DNA of 64,000 nucleotides from Ovis canadensis (lineage: Eukaryota; Chordata; Mammalia; Artiodactyla; Bovidae). Positions 12,801 through 27,800 of this stretch are shown here, piece by piece. Every line of letters starts with the position of its first letter. Positions within the stretch are counted from its first letter, which is position 1. Location of the stretch: NCBI RefSeq assembly GCF_042477335.2, contig NC_091255.1, forward strand, positions 22,112,501 through 22,176,500, in the 5' to 3' direction. The notes under the pieces are model-generated. The model was not told where the DNA came from and did not search any database. It saw only the letters and a list, made by a program, of their open reading frames with translations. A program made the translations under genes and the position numbers.

Positions 12801-15800
12801 ATGCCAAGAGTCAGGTCATGGTCCATAATGAATTAGTCCAAGAAATGCTCCTTAGTAAGAGTTCTTGGCAGCCAACTGTCTAGGCTTCCCCTACCTCTCT
12901 CTAAACACCCTCAGTCTTCTAAGTATTTTCTTCACTAATTATAAGGTTTGGAATATATTTTTTAATATTAGGCTTTGATTTTTAGATCAGTTATAAGTTG
13001 ACAGCAAAATCAAGTACAAAGTACAGAAATTTCGCGTGTATCCTCTGCCCCTACAAATGCATAGCCTCCCCTATTATCAGCATCCCCCATTATCAGCATC
13101 CCCCAGCAGAACTGCACATAAATTATCACTGAGGAACCTACATTGACCCTCATTATCACCCAAAGTCCGTAGTTTATGTTATGGTTCACTCTGTGTATTA
13201 ACACATTCTGTAGATTTGTGGAAATACAGAGTGACTTGTATCTACCGTTATAGTATCATACGGAGTAGTTTCATGGTCTTAAAAGTCTTCTGTGTTCTGC
13301 CTCTTCATCCACCCCTCCCCCTAACTCCTGGCGACCATGGATCTTTTTACGACCTCCATGGTTTTGCCTTTTCCAAAGTGTCAGAGTTGGGATCGTATAG
13401 AGTGTACCCTTTTCAGATCGGCTTCTTTCACTAAGTAATATGTATGTAAGTTTCCTGCATATCTTTTCATGGCTTGATAGCTTGTTTCTTTTTTAGCCCT
13501 GAATAATAGTCTGTTGTCTAGATGTACCACAGTTTATTCATCCACCTACGGAAGGATATCTTGGTTGCTTCCAAGTTTTGACAATTAAGAATAAAGCAAC
13601 TATAGATATCCACATACAGGTTTTTCTTCAGACCTGAGTTTTCAGTTCCTTTGGGTAAAAACCAAGAAACATGGTTGCTGGATCATATGGTAAGGGTTTG
13701 TTTTGTAAGAAACCAGCAAGCTGCCCAGAGTGGCTGTGCCATTTTATGTTCCCACCAGCTGTGGAAGAGAGTTCCTGTTGCTCCACACCCTTGCCAGCAT
13801 TTGGTGCTGTCAGTGTTCTGGGTTTTGGCCATTCTGATAGGTATATGGTGCCGTCTCATTTTAACTTGCATTTCTCGGACAACATATGATATGGAATATA
13901 TGAAATATGAATTTTTTTTTCCCTTCTGTTTCCCTTTTGTTAATTGCAAAATGAATGCAGGATTGGAGGAAGAGTGTGGTCAGAGTAGCTGTGGCTCTGA
14001 GTTCATTTCACTAAGGTTATCCCATCTTCAAAAGTTAGCTTTATTCGTCCCAGATTCACACAAGAATGCTAAGAAGCAGAATACATACTTAATTTGAATT
14101 GTGATTCAGTGTGCTTTAAGTGGATGGAGATTGTCCTCTGCAGGGAGACTGACCATGCACTCGCTTTAGCTGTTCTGGGCACCATGCCTTCTGCCTAATG
14201 CTGATGGCACACAGTTTGTCTCCAAGTCCATCTAACTTCAGATTACATCCTTCTTTTCTCATATATTCTACACCCATTCAAACACATTTCAGAATTCTGT
14301 TCTCTATTTTATAGCATTTTTGGAGATTACTAATGCTCTTTTTTTTATTCTTCTAGTCTTTACTCCCAGATAAGGAAAAGATGAATCTCCTTCCATAGGA
14401 ATGATGACCAAATTTTGGTTTTCTGTACATGAAGCCACTAAAACCTTGATTTTTTTTTTTTCCCATATGAAGCCTCAGAAAACTTTAAATGGTTTTCAGT
14501 ACTTTTGCCATCTCACAGTGCTGTATTTTTAGAAGTTACTCATGCTGTGGTGGGTGGTGCATTAATCAAGATTTCTGAGTTCTTTGCCTATTTTTGTCTT
14601 ATAATTCTTAGAACCGTGAACAAGTCAAGGCACCTCTTTTTGCCACACCCTTTATACCAGTGATTCTTAAACTTTGGTGCATAAGAATCACCTGGGAGCT
14701 TCTTAATATTAAAGATTCCTAGACCTTGCTATTAGAGATTCTTGTGTAGGGCCAAAATTGGGTTCAGAAATTGAAAAACACTGATTCAGCTTTAAGAAAA
14801 ACTGCCTTATATGCCCATTTAGCTTTGGTGTAGAAAGTGTTTCTGGTTTATCTTATAGTAAAGTTGGTAAGGGCTAATTAATATTAGAAAATACACTTTC
14901 AGAAATACAGGCTTTTCAACTATGAGTTGTTGTATTTGCCTGTATTTATGGTACTTTCCAGATTGATTATGTTGAATTTAATACAGATACAGCCTCTGAA
15001 ATTTCTCATTTGGATCTCATAGTACCTCACGTGAGGCATATTCCTAGTAGGTGCTCAGATAAAATGTATTGCTTCTTAGTAATATAATTTGATAGACCAC
15101 AGAGGGTTTTTTATGTGTGTGTGTGATTAACAGAAGATAGAACAATTTCTAAACAACTGTGTGATTGAAGGATCGCGCTTCTGTTTGTTTATTCATTTGG
15201 CCCTGCCGGGTCTTAGTTGTGGGGATCTTCTCTCGTCGTCGTGGCAGGTGAACTCTTAGTTGCAGCATGCCAGCTTCTTGACCAGAGTTTGAAATTGCAC
15301 CCCCTATGTTGAGAGCAGAGTCCTAGCCACTGGACCACTAGGAGAATTCCTAAAGATCTCGTGTGTGTGCGTGTGCGTATGTGCTAGGAAGTACTCAGGA
15401 AGTGTCCAACTCTTTGCAACCCATGGACTATAGCCTGCCAGGCTCCTCTGTCCATGGGATTCCCAGACAAGAATACTGGAGTGGGCTGCCATTTTCTTCT
15501 CCAGAGGGTGTTCCCCACCCAGGTATTGAACCCATGTCCTGTGTGTCTCCTGCATTGTAGACAGATTCTTCACCTGCTGAGCCACCAGGGAAGCCCAGGC
15601 TCTTGTGTGACATTTGTTGTTTTTTTTTTAAACTATTCTAGGTTGGTTACCTCATATATTTATTCTGTGGGTTCTTCCTCTCCTTCCTACCCCTCCCTCC
15701 CTCACTATTTCTCTTGTTTCATATAGTTTGATTGTTTAAAAACCTGCGTTGTTTGTCTTATAGATGTTAGCACAGTCTAGATTTTGCTGATTAACATGTT

Positions 15801-18800
15801 CATCTGAGTTCTGTGCTTCCTACAAATTAGTAGGAACATATATTGGCTATATCAGATTCATTCACGATCATTGTCTAGATTTGTTCATCTAGGATTGCAA
15901 AATACATAGTTCTCTTCTAATTCTATCACTTCTTTTAATTTAGGGGTTAAAAAATTTCTATAAAAAGAAACATCCCACTGAGGTAAAGTTTGTACCGAAA
16001 GGCAGGATAAATTATTTCCCTTTGTTTACCAGTTTTGAATGTATGAGTTCCTTCTCTGGCATCCTCTAGACATTGAGGATGTTTGCCATGTTTTAAAGCT
16101 TTGCAATTGTTATTCTTTTTAATGTTCAAAATGTTTCATTTTTAGTTAGTGGGAACCTCTACAAGTTGACCTCTGAATCCTTTTGACATAACGCTTATAT
16201 TCTTTGAGAGTTTCTTTGCTTTCCAGTATAACAAAATGTTCCAGTCTCATCTTGTACGTTTCCTCCCCAAAACTAAAATGAGTGTTTTCTTGAAAGAGCC
16301 CTGGTTCCTTTAGTGGAAAATTGTACTTAAAGACCACACACAGGGCACTAGAAGTATTCATTGTTGTTGGATTAGTCATTTTTTCTAGATCTTTTCACTG
16401 AACAGTGTTAGGACACTTTTCTTGTGTTTTTTTTTTTGAAATTTCTTATACAGTTTTTAAAGGTTACACTTCATTTACAGTTATTACAAAATATTGGCTG
16501 TGTTCCTTGTGTTGTACAATACATCTTTGTAGCCTATCTTACACCCAATAGTTTGTACCTCCCACTCCTTCACTCCTATATTTTACCCCCTACATATATA
16601 CTGGTAATTACTAGTTTGTGCTCTGTATTGGAAATTTTTCTTTTAAGACAAAATACAGAGTTCATACTAAATCAAATACAAGACCACATGGTTTTACATA
16701 ACCTCATGGATCACCTTTTTTTTCCCCCAAGCCCCAAATCCCACTGTCCAGTGACACCAGTACAGTTGCTTAACAGCTTTATCCCACACTACATCAACAT
16801 ATAATAATCTCAGAATAACTCTACCAACACTATTTGAAAATAATAGTTGTCAATCACTACTTGATTTTTTTGGCAGTTCGTTTTACTTTTTAAAGTATAT
16901 TCTACGATAAATATGTAGTCAAATTATTGTGTTTTAAAGTCACCTGGGATTGCTTCTTTCTGTGTGATTATGCCTTAAAATTAATCCATAGGTTAATTTG
17001 TTACATTCTACTTTTGCTTCTTGTGATTTTAAAATTTAATACTTAGTGTACAGTATTTATGTTTTCAAAGTCAGGTCTACAAAAAAGGAATATTCAGAAG
17101 GACCAGCTTTTATCCTTGTCCTTTCCATCCTGTCTTCTCCCTCACTCCCCAGTAGATAACTTTGGTCCTAATATATGGTTTAATCTTGCATTTTAATAGA
17201 TAGAAATAGACACATTTGTATTCCTCTCTTAGCGAAGTGGGAACACACTATTATACTTACCTCTACCTCTGTGCTAAGTTTAAGAAACGTATTTCTACAT
17301 GATCTAAATGGCATTTGTGGTTGATAATGTTTACTGGAGATCCTAACGGTAGAACTAGAGGTGGGGAGTGCGAACAACTAATGAGGACGTTCTTCAGGCG
17401 TCTCTCAACACCATGAGAATGATAGCCATTGGACTTAATTAGAATTACATTTGGGGTTGCTGGGTTCTATTTCTCTATCTGTTCTTAGGCAGAACTTTTT
17501 CTTCCTCAGACCTCAGATTTTCCTGTTCTTGATCCCAGCTGGACTGCTCAAGAAGAAATGGCTCTTTTAGAAGCTGTGATGGACTGTGGCTTTGGAAATT
17601 GGTAAGAGCTTGGGAGGAGGGGTTGTGCTGCCCTGGCAGTCTCCAAAGAGACAGTGCTGTTGAATTAAGAGGAGGAACCTCAGAAAAAGGAGTTAGGGGC
17701 CATATGTTGCTTTTCTCTTGACCCATGACTTAGAGACAAGTCCTTTTCCCTTCTACACGTGTTTTTCCAAGGCTGAAATGCCTCACAGGGCTACGGGATG
17801 TTTAGTGGTCTGTGACTCACCAGCTCTAAAAGACCACTTTGGACATATCAACACCACGGACGGTTGATTATTCCTCTCTGAATAGTGGGGAAGCGTAGAC
17901 ACTATTAGTTATTCTTCCTTTCTGATTTTGTAAACTTTTCTTGGCTGTAGATGGCCTTGTCATTTAAGTGAGTCAGACTTTAGATAAATGGCCATAGCTT
18001 GCCTGAGATTCAAATTTGATAGATTACCTATTCACGTTTTCTGGTTTTAGCTTGTATATACTTGCTTAGTCCTAGCATGGCAGAATTGAACAGCGTTCAG
18101 TTGCCTTATGAGGTAACACTGCTTAATAATGATACTGCTACTTTCGTTCTTATTTCAAACTGATGGTTTCTTTTTATGAACTAGATAGCAGAGGCATTAT
18201 TGAGTATATTTTGTTCATGAAGAATCTGAAGCTTAGGAAGTTAAAAAATGACTTCTTATGACCACATAGTTTATTAATGTTACCAGAGGACCCTGAAATA
18301 GCTCTTCCTTATCCTGACTTCCTAGAGTATATCCTCTGTCAGATGTTGATAAAATATACTATGCTGCCTCCCTTATATCCAGGGCCTTGAAGAAACAGAT
18401 TTGAGTTCTATTCATATTTTGCTTATATTTATCAAGCATCATAAAATTTTGTTTACTATAGGAATACCGAAGATAGAAAAAAGTGATCATTTTCTTGCTA
18501 GGCTTCTTTGGCCTAGTTTTTCATTTTTTGTCTAAAAGGGGCTATTCCTCTTTGTACCCCTTCCTTAGCAAAGACCATCGTTTGTCTCTCCGCTGTGGGT
18601 AAGGCACTAAGCTTGGTGGTGAGGATGCTGGAGCCAAGAATTATGACATGTATCCTGTCTCCAGGAAGCTTGTAGTCTAGTAGGGGAATCAGCATAAATG
18701 TACAGTTGGTTGAAGTACATAAATCAGAGCATAGTGATGCCTCAGGAGGCAAGTGAAGTGGAGGCACGTGCTTTAGGAGGCACAATACAAGTGAAGTGTC

Positions 18801-21800
18801 GTGGAAGAGAGAGGTTGAGAGGGGACTTTGAGAGATTTCACCTCGACTTCTGCATCATCTGGGCCAGGAGTCAGGGTTCTTCAGTACAAATTAAGTGGCT
18901 TTGACACTTCCGTGTTTTGTGTTCTTAAGCAAGTTTGTTAACTTCTTTGGGCCTCATTTTTTTCATCTGTGAAACTGAGATAGTAAATACACTACACAGT
19001 TAATACTAGCATTGATTGACTGTACATATTTCCAGCTTAGAGCTTGGTCTGTCATGAGAGCTCTAGTAAAGAAATGTTTGTTCATATGAAGTGTTTTTTA
19101 AACTATAAAATATGCAAATATAAATGTTCTGGCTTATTATTAATTATAGCAATTCTTTTGATAGAGCCTAGCTCACAGGGAAATTCACAGATTTTCTAAT
19201 AATCTTCCTTATTTTGTTGAAAAGAAAAGGACCTTTTTAGATATTGGCACCTCTATCATGGAATAGCAGGATTTGAAACATCGGATTATACCAATGCTAT
19301 GTTTATATTTGTCTCACTGTTCTGCCAATAGCTGCATGATATCAGTTTGGGGGTATCAAATTCCACACATTGTATCATTGGGGCTTAAAATATGGAAAAA
19401 ACAAACCATACTTTGACCATTATGTATAATGAAAACTCTGCTTCCTTTTCTCACTTTCCACACTCTAGGCAGGATGTAGCCAATCAGATGTGCACCAAGA
19501 CCAAGGAGGAATGTGAGAAGCACTATATGAAGCATTTCATCAATAACCCTCTGTTTGCATCTACCCTGCTGAATCTGAAGCAAGCAGAGGAGGCAAAAAC
19601 TGCTGATACAGCCATTCCATTTCACTGTAAGTACCTCCCTGTATCAGTAAGACAGTCTAGTGTAGAAATCATTATAATTAACCATCCCAGTATTAAGCCC
19701 AAGAAGCAGTTTGTTATTTTCATTCACTTGGTTGTGGCAATTATAGCCAACTTTTATTTTTTTTTTCAATCTCATGTGACTTAGGGACTCATGGGTCTAA
19801 CAAAACATAACCAAACCCATGATGAATTATAAGTGGGCATCCTTTCTGAATGACTCCCAGGGCACAAATAATGAGATATGATTATTTTTCTTTCCCCTGC
19901 CTATTTCCTCATACTTTCTGGAGACAGTTTCATAGCTGACTAACTCAAAACCTGGGGCTATCTCCTGTTTGGATAGCCCTTCGGATGTTAGCGCTTTGTT
20001 CTCAAATGGTTTAGACCATTTCTTCCTCATGGCAATGCAGTGAGACAGAAAGAGCAAGTGCTTTGGTTTTGCACACAAGGAACCTGAAATTCAGAAAGGT
20101 TAAATAATTTGTGCAAGATCACAGGACTAGTGACTCAATTCCAGCTCACTCCAAATCCAGTGGTGTTTTTGCCTGTCAGTTGGATGGGATTTGTAAATTG
20201 ATAACTGAGAAGGGAGCTGAAGCAGACAGAGTAAATACTTGAAGTTCTATAATGCTACAGAAAAGATCTTTGATTTTCTATTAGGGAAGTAAAAAGCAGA
20301 GGGAATTTTCCATATTTACTTAGAGGGTTCCCTAAATCTTAGTTTCTTTCTTTCTTTTTTTTTTTTTCTTTTCCCTGCCCCTTGTAGCATGTGGGGTCTT
20401 AGTTCCCCAACCAGGAATCGAACCCATGTCCCTTGCAGAGGAAGTGCAGTCTTAACCACTAGACCACCAGGGAAGTCCCCTTAATTTCTTTTTTAAGAAG
20501 TCAGTTTGTTTCCATAATACTTTACTTTTTTACTTTCCTTTATAAAAATCTTTTGAATTTTATTTATTCTCTCAGACACTATCTTTCTCCAAATAAAAAT
20601 ATTTCAGAATCTAAATGAGAACTTTTTTTGTGTTACTTTTTTTATGCCAATATTTTATTAAGGTATTAAGAAAAACTCGAAATTCTTTCAGCTGCAGATG
20701 ACCCTCCCCGACCTACCTTTGACTCCTTGCTTTCTCGGGACATGGCAGGATACATGCCAGCTCGAGCAGATTTCATTGAGGTAGGAGAAACTTGTTTTTG
20801 TTTCGGATGAGGCCGTATCTCTCACCTGTAGGTTCCATACCACTAAAAAGCTTTTCAAAACACTGTAATTTGTAGGGCCTTAGGCAGTCTCATTTTCTCT
20901 GAGTGCCTTTTCTCATTTGTAAACTTTTTTTTTTTTGGAAAGGTAGAAGTTCTTCAGACCAAGAACTTATTTCTTTACCACTAGTGCTACCTGGGAAGGC
21001 CCCTTAAGAACTTATTTCTTAAGTCCCATTTCCTTAGTAAGTATAGGGTTTCTGTAGTCTGATTCGCATTCCATACCTAGAGGGTTCCAAGGTTGTATTA
21101 TGTCAGGGGGGTGGGAAACTTTTTCTATTAAGGTCCTGATAGTAAATATTTTAGATTTTATAGACCATAAAGTCTCTGTTGGAACTAAACTTTGCCATAA
21201 TTGTGCAGAAAGCAGCATAGATAATAGTAAACAAATGAGCATGCTGGTGCACCAGTAAAACTTTATTTACAAAAATAGGCAGTGGGCTGAATTTGGTCTG
21301 TAGGCTGTAGTTTGCTGTCTTCTGTATTATATTCACAAGTGTATGAAGAATGATGAATGGGTGGAAAAGCTACCTGTTCTTGCAGCCATAAAGCCATGTG
21401 AATGCAGTCACATGTCTCTTGATTTACCACCTCATCCACAATTACAGCACTCCTGGAGGTAATTAAAGTTTAGCAAACTACAAACAGTTTTGCTGGCCAC
21501 ACCCAGGTCAGCATTTTGTTCTTGGCAGCTGCTGTTGTAGAGCTCCCTCGTAGACACTACCCCTGCGTATTGTCCTCACTGAACAGAATATGAACAAATC
21601 TACCCACTGAGCTGTATAACCAATATTCTGGAATAAATAGAGCCCTCAGGTGGTGGTAGAAAGGTAGATGAATTAATGCACACAATTTTCTTACCTAAAT
21701 ACTTGAAGGACTAGTCAGAGTGAGATTTTCTTGATTTACATTTTATGAACAGACTACTTTTAGAACCAAATATTTATTCCTGGACTCATAGCGTTCTCAT

Positions 21801-24800
21801 TTTTTTGCTGTCAGTATTGCCTGAAAGCCTCTCAGATTTTTCCCGTGATTTATTACTTATGGCAGTTATCCTGGCCTTGTACCCCATTCAGTACTTTTTA
21901 ACAAGTGTTTGTATATTTGCTGTTTGCTTTTAATGCATGACTCCTATAAAGGCATTACTCAAAGCTGATGGATCTGAGGTGGGAATTTTTTTCCCCAAAC
22001 AGGAGTTTGACAATTATGCGGAGTGGGACTTGAGAGATATTGATTTTGTCGAAGATGACTCGGACATTTTACACGGTAACATTTTATTTCAATAAGTGTT
22101 TCTATTGATTGCAACCTGTAATGAGACAGTGCTGGCTGCTAGGAATGTAAGAATGAATAAGATAGTCTCCTGCCCCTTATGGGACTGAAAGTATAGTGGT
22201 TAAGATGCTGAACATATCCTGTTGCCGGGATTTGACCATAATGAGAAGATCATTTGTGATGATGGTGAGAATGTTGATCATATAATGGTAGTTGGGAATA
22301 TCCCATCTCTTGGACTATGTGAGCTTTCTTTTGAGACAAGCCTATGCTGAGGTAATTGGTTAAATGGTCCTCACTGCCTCCTTAAAAGAAAAGGAATCAG
22401 AGTGAAAACCTGGGACTTCAACAGCAACTACTGATACTAAATGTTCATTGTAATTTGTTACCCCAGATTTCTCATAGCAGGGGAAAAGAATGGAAGTTCA
22501 AGAGTTTTTAGACCAAGACTGAAAATTTCTTCTTTCTCAGAACTGTTGGATTTTTAGCACTTCTGAATTCTTAAGATTAGCCTGCTGTTGGTCTTTTGTT
22601 ATAAGTAAATGGTTAATGTCAATAAGGCTCTTAAAAGTGGATGGTTAGACTTTTACTGGAATATCTTTTTTTCCTTTTCTTTCTATTTTCAATGAACTAT
22701 GTATTTAAAATAATCCTAAATCTTCTGTTTCATTTCAGTCCAGAATTAAGGGTGATATATGTAGTAGGTGAATCCCTTCGATTCTATATTTCCTAAACAA
22801 CATCTTTGTTATTTCTCTTAACTGTATATGCCAGGTAGGAAGGGCAAGTTAGACTCCTTGTTGATTTATAAATCGACCCTTCAGGTTGCATTAACTGGTC
22901 CTCTGTCCCTTGAAGGGGAAATTTTACTCTTCCCTTCATAGAAGAGCTGTTGAGGTATTTGTTACACCAGATCTGGGACCAAGAAAGAGTCCTCATAAAA
23001 ATTTTACCTTTAGAATTTTTTTCTCTACATACTTCTTGAACAGTTTTCTTTGCAAAATTTCATTTCTCTCCTTTTCTCCCACACAACTTTAAGGAAAAGT
23101 CAAAGTGACGCAGATTGAACTAAAAGAGGAAAGCTTGCAGGCAAACTACTTTAGTGTTCACTAGAGCCGTTGTACTTGTTCAGTCTTCCATGTCGATCTC
23201 TGCTTTTCAGCCCTGGTAACTTGTGTTATTGTCTGTTCTCACCTCATGGTGGTGTCCCCTTGAAGGTAGTGTGCAGATTGCCATTCAGTATTTCTCCTCA
23301 TACATGCCAGCTTTAATTAAAATGGTATTATTTCCTGGCTTGTATCATTCTTATCCAGAATGCAAAAAAGCAGTTTTATAAGTATCATTTTTTTAGATGC
23401 TATTCAGAAGTACTGAACTTCTGAAAGTCGAAATCTCTAATGTCAGTAATGTCTCAACTATGTAAAGGACTTGTTGAATCACATGTCTAGGCCTTAGTCC
23501 AAGGTCTTCATTCGTAAGCCTCAACATTATTAAGAAAACTATAGTGATGGTTGGTATTTTATTTTACTCTGCATTCTTTGTGAAAGCAGGATTTGTAGTT
23601 TCTTCTGGTGCATTCATGGTCCTTCCTATAATTAAGTGGGGCAAAAGGAAAAAAAAAATCAAAAAGAAGCAATTGATTAGCAAGTTTTATTTTAGTTAGC
23701 ATTTCAAACCTATAGCATACTTTAGTTATTTGTGTTCTTTCTACAGATTCTGCAACCTTTTAAGTTACTTGATTCTAATTCATTCAAACTACAACTGAAG
23801 CTTCAGTTATTGTTATACATAAGTAGTTTTAATTAAAACTAATAATCTCTGCCTCCGCTTTCCCACCATGTCTAGTAGTGAACTATAAGATGTTTAGATA
23901 GGTGCTTTTTGAAAGGTGATGACATCATTGAGAGGGTTGGCAGGACTGGAGATCAAAGGGATGCTTTGTCGATGGCTCTAGGTTCTCATATGCCTCCTCT
24001 GGCAGCATGACCCCACTGTCCAGTGGGGCATATTGCCCTTGAGCTGAGCAGTTTCTCCCAGAACACTCAAGTGAAGGGGACTAGAAGCCTAAGGAGGTAG
24101 GGAGAAATGAGAAGGAGCTTTTTATGCACACTCAGAGCAGAGGGGGGGGGCACCTGTTTTCTGTAGATCAGGACAGTGATTCAATCTCGGGCTTGCTTCT
24201 GAGTCACTTGGAATCCTGCTTGCAATTTCTTTGTGTCCCTGGCCAACAAAGAAGGATGACACTGACTAGTCAGGGTGAATGTCTCCAATGGAAGAGGGTT
24301 CATAATTCAGATTGATGTTATTACCATTCCATTATACTATTACACACTCTTATTATTACTGAGCATTTATAACATTCCTTTTATGTTTCCTCACTCACAA
24401 CTACTAGAAGGAAGTAAATTGTTTGGCTGGGTTTTGTATCCTGTTCCCAGGCATCTAGAAGATGGGGTGATGCCACCAAGGTCTTTTTCTTTCCCAAGAC
24501 TTTTGCTATGATTCATGGAATTTGTCTAATGAAGGAGGTTTAAATGGTCCATTATAGAGGCCTAGGACACAGTGGAGGAATAGATGATTACATTCCAGCC
24601 ATACCAAACATCTTTCAGAATGGGCCCCCAAAAGATACTGCACGTGAAGTAATGTCTGAGGAAGACAGTAAGGAAGTTCTGGGATCGCTAAATGAAACCT
24701 CTTTATACTTTATTGAAATTACTGGTCTGGAGAGGGAGATGCAGAAGACCCGAAACTCAGTGCCCCCTCTGTCGCAGTATGTTGTGAGACGCCAGTGCTG

Positions 24801-27800
24801 ACATACAGTGCGTTTCCCTTTTCCTCAGGGAACGTTGCTCCCCATCTGCTTTTATTGGGAAAATCTCTCCTAAATTTGTGGACTGGTCTTTCTTTTTGTG
24901 GACTGAGTTTTCCAGGGGGTAAGCCTTAGCACAGCATCTTCTAATCATTGCCAGCCAGTAACCTGGGCAAGCAGGAGTTGTCATGAGCTCCTTTCTCTGT
25001 GTTGGGTCTGTGTTCTCAGCACTTCTCAGGGTTGCACACCAGAGAAATTTACTTTGCATTTGGAAAGCTAATTTCAGCCAACTTTCTTGATCAGATATGG
25101 GTATGTTCCCCTTCATGCCCCCGATTTTCTTTCTTTGGTCCATATTGTCAGCCTTTGGTCCTCCCAGGTGGCTCAGTGGGAAAGAATCCACCTGCCAGTG
25201 CAGGAGATGCGGGTTCAGTCCTTGGGTCGGGAAGATCCCCTGGAGCAGTAAATGGCATCCTACTACAGTATTCTTGCCTGGGAAATCCTTGGTGGGCTCT
25301 CTGTCCATGGGGTTGCACAAGAGTTGGACACGACAGAGCAACTAAACAGCAATTTTCAGTCTTAATGGTATTTATGTCTAAACAGTCTTAAGCACATAGC
25401 AGCCAAATCACCATCAAGGGAAAGAAACTGCCAGTAGGTAAGTGAGTAGGCACAGTGACCAGGCTGGACCTCTGATCTTCTAACTGTTAAAGGCTCTAAA
25501 TAATAATAATTAATACATACAGGACTCACTGTTTGCCAGGTACCATTTAAGTTTTTGATACGTGTGAACTCACTTAATCCTCACAAAACTCTTTGAGTTG
25601 GGCGTTACTATGCCCATTTTATAAATGGGGAAATTGAGGAATGGAAATATCAAGGTCAAGTTATAACCTGCAAGTGGCAGCGCCATCTCAAGCTTTTAAT
25701 ACTACTGTGCTTAATATATCTGTGCTCTTAATACTACTAGACTTACTGTATCTACCATCTTGAACCTTTTTTTTCTTTTTAGATTTCACATTTTTTATAA
25801 TCTATGACTTAATCACATTCCTGAGAAGTGGAAATAGTCATTTTCCCATTCTGCCTTCAGGGAAGTGTACTAAGGAGTGAAACGACTTGCCTAAGGCTTC
25901 CTGGTTGCTGACTTTGACCGTGAGGTCACATAGTCATCCTTTTTTCATAGCCCTGATTGTGTCCATCTCGGCCAAAAGCTTCAGGGGCAGGGGAATGACT
26001 TTTAAGAAGCTTCATTCTGGGGAATACCTGATTCACAGGTTTGTGCTCGTGTGCTTGCAAGTAGGGGTTTTGATTGGTTTCCCCACAGTTAAGGCCTCTG
26101 CGTTGCTTTTCCTGCCAAGAAAGCAGTAAGTGCCTTCTGTCAGGAAAACAGAAACATGTTGCCAGCTATTTTGAACAATGTTAGAAATACACTGCAGTGG
26201 GAAGGAGCTGCCTCTGACTGCTGCCCACTTCTTGCAGTATTTTAAGGCAGCCATTTGGAGACTTTGTTATCAGTCCCCAGTGTAATCACAGGGAGACTAG
26301 TCATCCCCCCAGACTGGGATTTCAGAGGCCTGGCAGTAGTGGAGAGGTTATGGGTGGTTTGGGTTGGTTGGTTTTTAAGGAGCTCTGGGTCTTTGTGTGC
26401 CTGCTCTACTCAACTCTCCAGCCCCTTTAAGAAGAGTGTGAGCGTGTGATTGTCCTTCATTGAGTGTCTCCTTCTCATTTCTGTTCTGCCTGCTGTGCTG
26501 TGTCCTCCCTGGGTTTTTCATGCCGTTAAGACCTTATAATCAGTTGTTGCGATCTGTTGCTTCATCAAGACAAGAGAGAGCTTCAACTGTGAAATTTTTT
26601 CCCTGGGAGAATTCCAGTTCTCCTTGCATTTGTTGCTCTGTGTTCCCTTTCTCCCCTCTGTTCTTCAGAGCTGGTTGTACAAGCTTCCACTACTGAATTG
26701 ATCAAGCACCAGAACCGTTTATCAGCAGGATTTATTTATAGAGGTTTTTGTAACACAGTCTCTTCAGTTTTTTTTCTCTGTTTTAATTCTTTCCCACACA
26801 AATCTTAGGAAACAACATGATATGTTAATATATTAGAAAAGTTACAGAACTGTTTTGTCAAAATTAGCACTAACCTCCCCACTGGATTTTCGGGTAGTTT
26901 CTTTCCTATTGAACTCATCTTGTTTTTCAGTGGATAAATGAGATAAGGCACCTAAAGAGACTGGATCGTGATAAATACTCAGTGTATGTTAGCTCTTTAC
27001 CTATTTGCTTCTTATTTGTTCTATTTGCTTCTCTTTCTGCCTTGAACTGTTGACTTCCTAATTCTCTTTCTCCTAAGAAGGAAGGTAGAGTCCATGCTAA
27101 AACTTTTATTTGGTTGTGATGTGAAGTCTCTCAGTCGTGTCCAACTCTTTACGACCCCGTGGACTGTAGCCCACCAGGCTCCTGCGTCCATGGGATTCTC
27201 CAGGCAAGAGTACTGGAGTGGGTTGCCATTTCCTTCTCCAGGGGATCTTCCCAACTCAGGGATCGAACCCAGGTCTCCTGCATTACAGGCAGATGCTTTA
27301 ACCTGAGAGTTAAAGCTTGTCCTCATTCACGGCAGAGAGAAGGCACGTGCAAAGGCCTCTAGTCAGGACAGTGCCTGAGCACGGCTGGCAAGTGGACGGG
27401 GGCAGGGGTGGCATGAGTAGGCAACCAAGAAGCCAGGGCTGGACCCTGCAGGCCCAGGAAGGATTTATCGTGAACCCTCACCAGCTCTTTTCCCTTTCGA
27501 CTCTCGAAGTTAGTGAAGAAGTGGAAGCCATCCTTGTCAGAGCCCTTCAGCAGGACCATGCGGGCAGACGGTTCCCATCTCTTGTACACGTAGTGCATGT
27601 CAAAACAGGTCGTCTCCTTCCCATTCCTCCTGCCACTTCCACCATAGACTTACATGAGGCCTGTCCCCCCCAGAAGTGTTCTAGGACCTGTCCTTCCACA
27701 GCAGGTGTATTAGGGAGCACTGGCAGGGCCTGGGCATCCTGTGATACCTTTGCTTCTATAAGGAACATGTATAAATCGAGAAGGAGTTCATGCAGAGAAA

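Larger units (their letters stand above)
10872..17509 (+). other. TADA2A: TADA2A intron 3
   Basis: About 6.6 kb with a BOV-A2, a short Bov-A with TSD, an unassigned old repeat (12065-12690), antisense L1 pieces (12985-13900 and 16425-16640), a MER5A-like element, a CHR SINE and a Bov-tA. Nothing is recognised in 13900-14657, 14790-15182, 15598-16420 and 16640-17509. Confidence 0.8.

Noticed and set aside
13651..14097. 148-codon + strand open frame
   Set aside because: It overlaps an antisense L1 fragment and runs into unique intron sequence; no coding signal.
25157..25230. tRNA-like B-box sequences in many SINEs as tRNA genes
   Set aside because: They are tRNA-derived SINE heads (Bov-tA, CHR) with fixed SINE bodies; no intact cloverleaf was seen.
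24757..25341. 194-codon minus-strand open frame
   Set aside because: Half of it is Bov-tA translation; the rest has no recognisable motif.
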